From NCBI GenBank assembly GCA_947456005.1, contig CANGRP010000015.1, forward strand, positions 1 through 17,789: a DNA stretch of 17,789 nucleotides. The letters run 5' to 3'. The DNA comes from Caulobacteraceae bacterium. GTDB lineage: Bacteria; Pseudomonadota; Alphaproteobacteria; Caulobacterales; Caulobacteraceae. Positions 7,615-16,064 of this stretch are shown one piece after another. Each line of letters starts with the position of its first letter. Position 1 is the first letter of the stretch. The notes under the pieces were generated by a model that searched no databases, was not told the origin of the DNA, and saw only the letters and a list, made by a program, of their open reading frames with translations. The position numbers and the translations under genes were made by a program.

Positions 7615-7950
7615 TCAGTCGACGACGCGGAACCTGCGGGAGTCGAACACGGTGAGCACCTGGGCCAGGTCATGGCCCCGCTTCAGGATCATGCCGCCTT
7701 CGCCAATCACCGCCCAGGCGCCCTGGCGGCGGGCCAGGGCCGGGCGTTTTTCGATCCGGTAGGCAGGGGCCTCGGAAGACCGGCGAAAGACCGAGAACAC
7801 GCAGGCGTCAGGCAGGGGATCGATGGCGTAGTCCTTCCACTCGCCGGCCGCGACCATGCGTCCGTAAAGGTTCAGGATGCGGGTGAACTCCGCACGCTCG
7901 AAGAAGACGCGGCCCGGAGATCCGGCCGCCGGGAAAGAGTCCGCCGACAT
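7615..7950 (-). CDS. DUF2794 family protein, function unknown
   Basis: This 111-residue soluble protein is recognised as DUF2794, a small family I know only from Alphaproteobacteria. Recognisable conserved stretches are VFFERAEFTRILNLYGRMVA, GEWKDYAIDPLPDACVFSVF, RIEKRPALARRQGAW and LKRGHDLAQVLTVF. There is no signal peptide, membrane segment or known catalytic motif. The Shine-Dalgarno is poor (a G-run lies 14-20 bases before the ATG), yet the N-terminus matches the family's usual length. The gene converges with the Bax-inhibitor-1 gene and lies 231 bp downstream of the DUF1223 gene. No role should be assigned. Confidence 0.9.
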   Translation of the reverse strand: MSADSFPAAGSPGRVFFERAEFTRILNLYGRMVAAGEWKDYAIDPLPDACVFSVFRRSSEAPAYRIEKRPALARRQGAWAVIGEGGMILKRGHDLAQVLTVFDSRRFRVVD

Positions 7951-8181
7951 GCAGGCAGGTTAGCCCCCCCTCGTTGCATCGGGCAATCGCCACGCGGGCA
8001 CACAACAGGCCGCGAAAAGACCTTATTTCGGTCGCGAGGCCGCCCGATAGCTCCCCGAGGGTGTCTTCGTCGGCTGGCCGGAACCGAATCCCGGGCTTCT
8101 GAACAGCCCCCCCAGCCCCCCGTCCGGGGTCGCTTCGAGGTCCAGCCGACACCCCAGCCCGTCCCTTCGAAGCGGCGCGCC
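7951..8181. other. 231-bp intergenic region, no gene recognised
   Basis: This lies between the DUF1223 stop and the DUF2794 start, both on the minus strand. Frames that run through it give Arg/Pro/Gly-rich translations with no family resemblance. Visible structure includes a small A/T-richer stem at about 8011-8036 (GACC/GGTC around TTATTTC, flanked by CGC/GCG) and G- or C-runs near 8108-8120. It should hold the promoter of the DUF2794 gene, but I find no convincing -35/-10 pair. Confidence 0.5.
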
Positions 8182-8892
8182 TCAGGCGGAAGGCTGGCTT
8201 CGTTCTGCAGACAGGATGCGTCCGCCGCGCGGCGCCTGGACGACCACGACGGTGACAAGGCCGGGCTCCGACGCCTCGGGCAGGTTCCAGGCCAGATCTC
8301 GGCCTCGCCAGGTTCCCAGTCTCCGGAGTTCCCGGACGGCGTTGACCGCCACGACTGTCTGACCGCGGTTGTCGCCTCGCCTGACCTGGACGCTCCGCGG
8401 TCTTGGATCGTACCTCACCATCCAGACCTCTGCGCCGCCTCTCGGGGCCCGACCGGCGGCGACCCTGGCCCGGGCCGCCGTCAGGCTGATCCGGGGTCCC
8501 CCGGGGGCCTGGGCCGCCCGGGCGATCAGGGTTTCCAGCAGCTCCGGCTCCAGGGCGCCGCCCTGCCCGCGTCCGTCGACGACAACCTGGGGCGTGTAGG
8601 GCTCCCCAAGTTCGAAACGGTCGATGTAGGCCTTCTGGCGTCTTGCGAATTCAGGACGCGCGAGGGTGTCCGTCCACCCCAGATAGTCCCAGTAGTCGAC
8701 ACTGAAGGTCAGGGGCAGCACGTCGCGGCGGGACGACAGCGCTTCCATGACCTCCCCAGCGCCCGTGCAGGAGGCGCAGCCTTGTGCGGTGTAGAGTTCG
8801 ACGATGACAGGCGCACGCGTCGCCGCCTGGGCCAAGGCGGGCGCAAGAACCAGGAAACAGGCGATAAGGGCTCCTCGCATCGGCCCGCACAT
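8182..8892 (-). CDS. Exported DUF1223 thioredoxin-fold protein
   Basis: This protein has 236 residues from the ATG at 8892, or 232 from a second ATG at 8880; neither has a good ribosome site. An N-terminal signal peptide (hydrophobic residues 8-20, likely cleavage after AQA near 23) sends it to the periplasm. It then shows the DUF1223 signature VELYTAQGCASCTGAGEVM, with a CxxC pair at Cys39 and Cys42. Further family stretches are FSVDYWDYLGWTDTLARPEFARRQKAY and YTPQVVVDGRGQGG. The family resembles thioredoxins and probably has thiol redox activity, but no substrate is known to me. It lies downstream of acnA on the same strand beyond a strong hairpin, so it is probably transcribed separately. 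Confidence 0.9.
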   Translation of the reverse strand: MCGPMRGALIACFLVLAPALAQAATRAPVIVELYTAQGCASCTGAGEVMEALSSRRDVLPLTFSVDYWDYLGWTDTLARPEFARRQKAYIDRFELGEPYTPQVVVDGRGQGGALEPELLETLIARAAQAPGGPRISLTAARARVAAGRAPRGGAEVWMVRYDPRPRSVQVRRGDNRGQTVVAVNAVRELRRLGTWRGRDLAWNLPEASEPGLVTVVVVQAPRGGRILSAERSQPSA

Positions 8893-8935
8893 AATCCCAG
8901 TTGTCAGACGCGCCCGATCAAGAAGACGTGAAGTC

Positions 8936-8977
8936 CTCCCGCCGCACGCCCTTGGAAAAGGGCTGCGCGGCGGGGAG
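8936..8977 (-). terminator. Strong hairpin 3 bp after acnA, probable terminator without T-run
   Basis: In minus-strand sense, CTCCCCGCCGCGCAGCCCTT (8977-8958), loop TTCC and AAGGGCGTGCGGCGGGAG (8953-8936) form a long stem with one bulged C and one small internal mismatch. It begins almost immediately after the acnA stop. No T-run follows (GACTTCACGTC), so it may act as an imperfect terminator or as a 3'-end stabiliser. Confidence 0.55.
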
Positions 8978-8979
8978 AT

Positions 8980-11670
<2,691 letters not shown>

Positions 11671-11746
11671 GTCAGGGATCCTTCCTCTGTTCCGGACCGC
11701 ACACCTATCGAACCGGAGATCGCGCGCCCTGGTGGGCGGACACACA

Positions 11747-11771
11747 GCGTTCGCCCCGGCGCCGCGAACGC
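11747..11771. repeat. 8-bp inverted repeat in the acnA/ccmA divergent promoter region
   Basis: GCGTTCGC (11747-11754) and GCGAACGC (11764-11771) are perfect inverse complements separated by 9 bases, CCCGGCGCC. It sits 76 bases before the ccmA ATG and 76 bases before the acnA ATG, midway between the two starts. This suits an operator for a dimeric regulator acting on both genes, or it may simply be a GC-rich stem. It does not match the iron-regulator boxes I can recall. Confidence 0.5.
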
Positions 11772-11847
11772 CCTCCGGGACGAGTGCAGCCGCCGGCGTC
11801 ATAGCCCTTCGGCGGGTCCGCGTCCATGCGCGCGCCGGGAGGAATTC

Positions 11848-12450
11848 ATGAGCCTGTCCCTGCACATCGAGGACCTTGCCCTGTCCCGGGGCGGGCGGCG
11901 GCTGTTTTCGGGGCTGGGACTCCGCATGGAGCCGGGCCAGGCCTGCGCCCTCACCGGGGCCAATGGCTCGGGGAAGACCAGCCTGCTGAGGGCCGTGGCG
12001 GGCCTGTGCGCCGTCGATTCCGGTCGCATTGCCTTCGGAGGCGCCGACCCGGCCAGCGCACGAGCCTCAAGTCTGCACCTCCTGGGCCATCTCGACGGCC
12101 TCAAGGCCTCGCGCACTGCTGGCGAGGAACTGGCTTTCTGGACGGGATGGCAGGGCGGGACGCCATCGGCCATGGCGGCGGCCGTCCGCCGTCTCGACCT
12201 GCATCGGCTTCTCGACCTCGAAGTGCGGCGGTTGTCCGCAGGCCAGAGGCGAAGACTGGCGCTCGCCCGGCTCCTGTCAGCGCCCCGTCCGCTCTGGCTG
12301 CTGGATGAGCCCCTCAGCCCCCTTGATGGGCGCTGGCGCGCCGAGGCGCTGGAGATCATGGCCGGGCACCTGTCCAGCGGCGGGCTCATCCTCGCCGCGG
12401 TGCACGATCCCCTGCCCCTGGCGGCCCTCGCCCTGGAGATCACCGCGTGA
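11848..12450 (+). CDS. ccmA: Heme exporter ATP-binding protein CcmA (cytochrome c maturation)
   Basis: This 200-residue ABC ATPase works with CcmB, CcmC and CcmD, and is thought to use ATP to release heme-loaded CcmE from CcmC on the periplasmic side. Walker A GANGSGKT is at 37-44, signature LSAGQ at 129-133, Walker B LWLLDEP at 149-155 and the switch His at 186. The CcmA-specific stretch LGHLDGLKASRTAGEELAFW (79-98) separates it from other ABC ATPases. The ATG has a GGAGG site 5 bases upstream. It begins the ccm cluster and overlaps ccmB by four bases (GTGA). Confidence 0.96.
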   Translation: MSLSLHIEDLALSRGGRRLFSGLGLRMEPGQACALTGANGSGKTSLLRAVAGLCAVDSGRIAFGGADPASARASSLHLLGHLDGLKASRTAGEELAFWTGWQGGTPSAMAAAVRRLDLHRLLDLEVRRLSAGQRRRLALARLLSAPRPLWLLDEPLSPLDGRWRAEALEIMAGHLSSGGLILAAVHDPLPLAALALEITA

Positions 12451-13112
12451 GCGCCGCCCTGCAATTGCTCAAGCGGGAGATGGCGATCGCCTGGGGGCGC
12501 GGCGGCGGCCTCCTGGTGACCAGCGGTTTCTTCGCGGGGGCGACCCTTCTCCTGCCCCTGGCCTCTGGGCCTGAGCCTGAACGGCTGGCGCAGATCGCAC
12601 CCGGCGCGGCCTGGACGGTCCTGGCCCTTTCCGCCCTCCTCGGCCTCGAGCGCCTGTTCGAGCGCGACTTTGAGGACGGGGCCCTGGACCTGATGGCTCA
12701 TGCAGGCCTGGCCCTCGAGTTCACCTGCGCCCTGAAGTGCCTGGGACACTGGCTGGCGACGGGCGCGCCCCTGGCCCTGCTGGCGCCGGTGGCGGCCATC
12801 GCCCTGGGCGCCTCTCCCACCCTGGCGCCCCTGCTCTTCGCCTGCGCCCTCGCCGGCGGCCTGGCCTTCGCCTTCACGGGTGGGATCGGGGCGGCGCTGA
12901 GCCTCGGCGCCCGGCGGGGCGGACTCCTGACCGCCGTGATCGTCCTTCCGCTGTTCGTGCCCCCGGTGATCTTTGGCGGAGGCGCCCTGGACGCCTTCAC
13001 GGCCGGACTGCCCTGGCGCGCCGGAGTCGCCCTGCTCGGCGCCTACGCCGCCGCCGCGGTCGCCCTTGGTCCGCTAGCCATGGCGGCGGCCTGCCGCAAC
13101 GCCCTGTCCTGA
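12447..13112 (+). CDS. ccmB: Heme exporter membrane protein CcmB
   Basis: This 221-residue integral membrane protein with about six hydrophobic segments is the permease partner of CcmA in cytochrome c maturation. Family marks are LGLERLFERDFEDGALDLM (65-83) in the first cytoplasmic loop and LPLFVPPVIFG (167-177). The start is the GTG of a GTGA overlap with the ccmA stop, implying translational coupling. Length is normal for the family. Unlike the usual arrangement, ccmC does not follow at once: an LTXXQ protein gene starts 78 bp downstream. Confidence 0.95.
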   Translation: MSAALQLLKREMAIAWGRGGGLLVTSGFFAGATLLLPLASGPEPERLAQIAPGAAWTVLALSALLGLERLFERDFEDGALDLMAHAGLALEFTCALKCLGHWLATGAPLALLAPVAAIALGASPTLAPLLFACALAGGLAFAFTGGIGAALSLGARRGGLLTAVIVLPLFVPPVIFGGGALDAFTAGLPWRAGVALLGAYAAAAVALGPLAMAAACRNALS

Positions 13113-13190
13113 CCCGCTGCGGGGACCCGCGACGGAAAGCCTGTCGAGGCGCGTTTGAGGGAACAAGGGGTGCATCCAAGGAGCACAGAC

Positions 13191-13697
13191 ATGATCCGTT
13201 CCACCTTTGGCGCCGCCGGCCTCGCCGCCGTCCTCGCGCTCTCAGCCGCCACTGTCGCCTTCGCCCAGTCCCCGTCTCCGGGCGGTCCGCCTCCCGGCGG
13301 CATGCGCATGATGGAGATGAAGCGGCCCGACCCCGAGGCCAGGGCCCAGCGCCTGCGGGACATCCTGCAGCTGACCCCCGCCCAGGAACCGGCGCTGAAG
13401 TCCTTCCTGGCCTCCCGGAAGCCCCCTGCGCCGCCAGCGCCGGAAGCCCGCGCCAAGGCCCTGACCACCCCCGACCGCCTCGACCGCCAGCGCGCCAGGC
13501 TGGTGGAGCGTCTGGCGGAGTTTGACCGCCGCGCTGCGGCCACGCGGGCCTTCTACGCCCAGCTGACGCCCTCCCAGAAGAAGGCCTTCGACACCCTGCC
13601 GCAGCCCGGCGGGGAGCGTCGGCAGATCCGTATCGAGCGCCGGATGCTGGAGCCCGGCCCCGGCGGTCTGGCCAAGGACCACGACCCCTCGATTTAG
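13191..13697 (+). CDS. Exported LTXXQ-motif protein, Spy/CpxP-like
   Basis: This 168-residue protein has a clear signal peptide (residues 1-25, cleavage after AFA) and a Pro/Gly-rich mature N-terminus. Two LTXXQ motifs, LTPAQ at 61-65 and LTPSQ at 125-129, are the mark of the Spy/CpxP family of small helical periplasmic chaperones and stress sensors. The region around 96-122 is strongly helical and charged. A frame extension to 13155 is rejected, because the ATG at 13191 has an AAGGAG site and starts the signal peptide. It lies inside the ccm cluster, 78 bp after ccmB and 67 bp before ccmC, with a hairpin on its downstream side, so it may have its own regulation. A role in protecting periplasmic apocytochromes is only a guess. 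Confidence 0.85.
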   Translation: MIRSTFGAAGLAAVLALSAATVAFAQSPSPGGPPPGGMRMMEMKRPDPEARAQRLRDILQLTPAQEPALKSFLASRKPPAPPAPEARAKALTTPDRLDRQRARLVERLAEFDRRAAATRAFYAQLTPSQKKAFDTLPQPGGERRQIRIERRMLEPGPGGLAKDHDPSI

Positions 13698-13743
13698 GCC
13701 CTAAAGGCCCCGCGCCGGCGGCTTTCCATTGCCGCAGGCGCGG
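13693..13743 (+). promoter_or_regulatory. Hairpins between the LTXXQ gene and ccmC
   Basis: An inverted repeat TTTAGG-C-CCTAAA (13693-13705) spans the LTXXQ stop codon. Directly after it, CCGCGCC-G-GCGGC (13710-13722) pairs with GCCGC-A-GGCGCGG (13731-13743) around the loop TTTCCATT, giving 12 pairs and one mismatch. No T-run follows, so it may be an attenuator, a processing or 3'-stability element, or a Rho-assisted terminator that partly separates ccmC from the upstream genes. Confidence 0.5.
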
Positions 13744-13764
13744 ACCGGGGCTAAGGGGCGGGGC

Positions 13765-14490
13765 ATGACGCAGGCCCTCGCCTTCCTCTACAATCCGCAC
13801 CGCTTCATGGCCTTCTCGGCCTGGGCGGCGCCCCTTTTCGGCGCCCTGGCCCTGGCCCTGGCGGCGGCGGGCCTCTGGCTCGGTTTCACCGCGCCGGAGG
13901 ACTACCAGCAGGGCGACACCGTCCGGATCATGTTCATCCATGTCCCGGCCGCCTGGCTTGGGCTATTCGTCTATGTCTGCCTGGGCGGGGCGAGCTTCCT
14001 GTCCCTGGTCTTCCGGCAGGCCCTGGCCGACGCCGCCGCCCGGGCCGCAGCGCCCATCGGCGCCGTCTTCACCGCCCTGGCCCTGGCCACTGGATCGCTC
14101 TGGGGCAAGCCCATGTGGGGCGCCTGGTGGGTCTGGGACGCCAGGCTGACCAGCGTCCTGGTCCTCTTCCTTTTCTACCTCGCCTACATGGCCCTCAGGG
14201 CCTCCATCGACGATGAGGCCAAGGGAGCGCGGGCCGCCGCCATCCTGGCCCTGGTCGGCCTGATCAACGTGCCCGTGGTGCACTGGTCGGTGGAGTGGTG
14301 GAACACCCTGCACCAGGGTCGCACGGTGTTCGCTGCAGGCGGGTCCCGCGCGGCGACGGTCTTCCTGGTTCCCCTCCTGCTGATGAGCCTGTCCTACATG
14401 TCCGCCTTCGGCGCGCTCTGGCTGGTCAGGATCCGTGGCGAGGTCTGGCGGCGACGCGCCGCCGCCGCCGAAGCCCGGCTGGCGAGGTGA
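13765..14490 (+). CDS. ccmC: Heme-handling membrane protein CcmC
   Basis: This 241-residue six-helix membrane protein loads heme onto CcmE. It carries the tryptophan-rich WWD motif WGAWWVWDARLTS (118-130 region) and the two heme-ligand histidines expected in the flanking periplasmic loops: His59 in FIHVPAAW and His183 in WWNTLHQG. The segment NVPVVHWSVEWWNTLHQG is diagnostic. The ATG at 13765 follows AAGGGG; an in-frame ATG at 13729 is rejected because it lies within the upstream hairpin and adds an Arg/Gly-rich tail. ccmD begins two bases after the stop. Confidence 0.97.
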   Translation: MTQALAFLYNPHRFMAFSAWAAPLFGALALALAAAGLWLGFTAPEDYQQGDTVRIMFIHVPAAWLGLFVYVCLGGASFLSLVFRQALADAAARAAAPIGAVFTALALATGSLWGKPMWGAWWVWDARLTSVLVLFLFYLAYMALRASIDDEAKGARAAAILALVGLINVPVVHWSVEWWNTLHQGRTVFAAGGSRAATVFLVPLLLMSLSYMSAFGALWLVRIRGEVWRRRAAAAEARLAR

Positions 14491-14492
14491 CC

Positions 14493-14675
14493 ATGCTGGA
14501 TCTGGATCCCGGCCCCTACGGCTTCTACATCTGGACGTCCTATGGGGTCAGCGCGGCGGCCCTGGCCTGGCTGGCGGTCTCCAGCCTGGCGTTCGCCCGC
14601 CGCTGGCGGCGACGCGCAGAGGCGCTCGAGACCCGCGCCCGGGAGGTCGATCCCGGTCCGGAGAGACAGCCGTGA
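14493..14675 (+). CDS. ccmD: Small heme exporter subunit CcmD
   Basis: This 60-residue protein has one transmembrane helix (about 11-34). The typical YGFYIWTSYGVSAAAL start of that helix is followed by a basic, cytoplasmic Arg-rich tail (FARRWRRRAEALETRAREV). CcmD stabilises CcmE within the CcmABC complex. The ATG lies two bases after the ccmC stop, and the end overlaps ccmG by four bases (GTGA), so translation is coupled on both sides. The sequence is short and divergent in the family, so the call depends partly on position. Confidence 0.92.
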   Translation: MLDLDPGPYGFYIWTSYGVSAAALAWLAVSSLAFARRWRRRAEALETRAREVDPGPERQP

Positions 14676-15187
14676 AGCGCTTCCTCGCCCTTGCGCCTGT
14701 GGGGGTGCTCCTGGCGCTCGGCCTGCTCTTCGCCTTCTTCGGCCTGCGGAATGACCCCCGCTATCTGCCTCGGGCCATGGTCGGCAAGCCTGTCCCGGAA
14801 GTGACCCTTCCCGCCCTGGCGGATGGCCTGCCCGATACAATGGCGGCCCCGGGAAAGGGTCCGTACCTGATCAACGTCTTCGCGTCCTGGTGCGCGCCCT
14901 GTGAGATCGAGGCGCCCATCCTGGTCGCCCTGAAGGACCAGGGGGTGCCGATCATAGGGATCGCCTACAAGGATCAGCCCGCCAAGACCCAGGCCTTCCT
15001 CGCCCGCACCGGCGACCCCTACGTCCGGGTCCTGGTGGACCAGGAAGGCCGCGCCGGCATCGAGCTGGGCGTCTCCGGCGTCCCGGAGACCTACCTGGTG
15101 GACAGTGGGGGGCGCATTATCGACAAGATCTCCGCCCCCCTCAGCGAGGACGACGCCCGGCGGCTCGCGGCCCAGGTTCGCCGTTAA
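14672..15187 (+). CDS. ccmG: Thiol:disulfide interchange protein CcmG (DsbE)
   Basis: This 171-residue periplasmic thioredoxin-like protein is anchored by an N-terminal helix (about 4-25). It keeps the CxxCH cysteines of apocytochrome c reduced for heme attachment. The active site is WCAPC at residues 73-77, and the cis-proline loop appears as SGVPETYLVD. The start is the GTG that overlaps the ccmD stop. The length and the acidic region after the active site fit CcmG rather than a general thioredoxin. CcmE, CcmF and CcmH, its partners in heme ligation, are not encoded here. The stop codon overlaps the first copy of a CGTTAACCCT repeat. Confidence 0.96.
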   Translation: MKRFLALAPVGVLLALGLLFAFFGLRNDPRYLPRAMVGKPVPEVTLPALADGLPDTMAAPGKGPYLINVFASWCAPCEIEAPILVALKDQGVPIIGIAYKDQPAKTQAFLARTGDPYVRVLVDQEGRAGIELGVSGVPETYLVDSGGRIIDKISAPLSEDDARRLAAQVRR

Positions 15188-15232
15188 CCCTTCCTGAACC
15201 CGGCGCAGACAGGTTCGGTTCTCGTTAACCCT
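15182..15232. repeat. 10-bp direct repeat CGTTAACCCT, CtrA-like half-sites
   Basis: Perfect copies of CGTTAACCCT occur at 15182-15191 and 15223-15232, 41 bp apart, about four helical turns. Both contain TTAACC, the core half-site of the Caulobacter cell-cycle regulator CtrA (TTAA-N7-TTAA). The first is followed by TGAA at N7 spacing, the second by TCGA. The first copy overlaps the ccmG stop codon; the second ends 14 bases before the next ATG. Binding is an inference. Confidence 0.45.
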
Positions 15233-15246
15233 GTTTCGAGGCCCCC

Positions 15247-15504
15247 ATGGTCACCGCCCTGCGCTCCGGTCCGCCCCCGATCCCGCCCGCACAGCCCAAC
15301 AGGGCGGTCGACGCGGCGCGCCTTCCGGAGTTCGCGCGAAGCCTGCCCGCGGCCGAAGCCGGTGCAGGGCCCGGCCGGACCCAGGCGCCGGGCCAGGCCC
15401 AGGGGGCGACCAGCGCAGCGGTCTCCCGACCCCAGCCCGAGAATGACCCGTCCCGCCCGGTGAGGACGCCGCGCCCGGGCTCCCTGGTGGATATCCGGGT
15501 CTAG
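15247..15504 (+). CDS. Small Pro/Ala-rich hypothetical protein
   Basis: This 85-residue ORF is rich in Pro, Ala, Gly and Arg, with no signal peptide, membrane helix or known domain. The C-terminus ends in RPGSLVDIRV, which looks like a short ordered or interaction motif after a disordered linker. No good Shine-Dalgarno is visible (GAGG lies close to the ATG), which lowers confidence. It starts 59 bp after ccmG, directly after the CGTTAACCCT repeats, and its stop overlaps the MarR stop in the tetramer CTAG. If real, it is probably disordered; I do not recognise the family. Confidence 0.5.
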   Translation: MVTALRSGPPPIPPAQPNRAVDAARLPEFARSLPAAEAGAGPGRTQAPGQAQGATSAAVSRPQPENDPSRPVRTPRPGSLVDIRV

Positions 15505-16028
15505 CCCCCGGACCCCGGCGCCGTCTCCGGAGGCGGCGTCCCGTCATCCTTCCGGGCGCCCTTCTTTTTCTTCTTGCCCTTCGCCTTCTCGCCCGGGGCG
15601 GCGCCGGCCACGAGACGGCGCAGGTCCTTGTGGAACCGCGCGCGGCGATCCTCCGGGAGCCGTGACAGAAGAGCAAGATCCGCAGCCGCAGCGAGGGGCT
15701 GGGCCGCCGCCAGAAGCGCCCGCCCGGGCTCGGTAAGGGACACCTGGTTGGCCCGGGCGTCGCCCGGAGACCTGAGGCGCGAGACCAGGCCGCGGGCCAT
15801 CAGCCGGGTCAGCAGCTCCGCCAGGGTGGACCGGTCCACGCCGGTGCTACGGACAAGCTGGCTCTGGGTCGCCCCCTCCGTCTCGGCGATGGCCGCGAGA
15901 ACGGCGAACTGTCGGGGGGTGAGACCTTCCGGGCCCGCCTGTTCAGCATGCAGGTCCGCCGAGATCTGGACCGCCCTGTGCAGAAGGTGGCTGATGGAGG
16001 CCTCGGAGGGCGTCGATTTCCTTGTCAT
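15501..16028 (-). CDS. MarR family transcriptional regulator with Lys-rich tail
   Basis: This 175-residue protein has the MarR winged-helix fold. LTPRQFAVLAAIAE (36-49) opens the DNA-binding domain, followed by TQSQLVRSTGVDRSTLAELLTRLMARGLV (recognition helix about 66-79). The wing RLRSPGDARANQVSLTEPGRALL covers 84-106, then come the dimerisation helices. Past residue 145 the tail is unusual: a Lys-rich stretch (EKAKGKKKKKGARKDD, 147-162) and a Pro/Gly end that are not part of the MarR fold. The family usually binds short palindromes as a dimer and responds to small phenolic or oxidant signals; no ligand can be inferred. It lies 36 bp downstream of yciB on the same strand with a weak ribosome site. 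Confidence 0.92.
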   Translation of the reverse strand: MTRKSTPSEASISHLLHRAVQISADLHAEQAGPEGLTPRQFAVLAAIAETEGATQSQLVRSTGVDRSTLAELLTRLMARGLVSRLRSPGDARANQVSLTEPGRALLAAAQPLAAAADLALLSRLPEDRRARFHKDLRRLVAGAAPGEKAKGKKKKKGARKDDGTPPPETAPGSGG

Positions 16029-16064
16029 GGGCGGGATCCCGAAAGGCGGTGACGTGCGGGCAGG

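Noticed and set aside
11671..11865. 65-residue N-terminal extension of aconitase
   Set aside because: It overlaps the ccmA start and its composition is non-coding-like. The start at 11670 has a good ribosome site and places the cluster cysteines at the residues usual for AcnA (435, 501, 504).
13160..13164. GGAAC box before the LTXXQ gene, as in ECF/general stress promoters
   Set aside because: No CGTT or similar -10 element lies 16-17 bases downstream; the ribosome site and ATG occupy that position.
11799..13941. Long minus-strand frames of 316 and 314 codons opposite ccmA, the LTXXQ gene and the start of ccmC
   Set aside because: They are Arg/Pro/Ser-rich translations with no family signature, covering genes with strong motifs on the plus strand.
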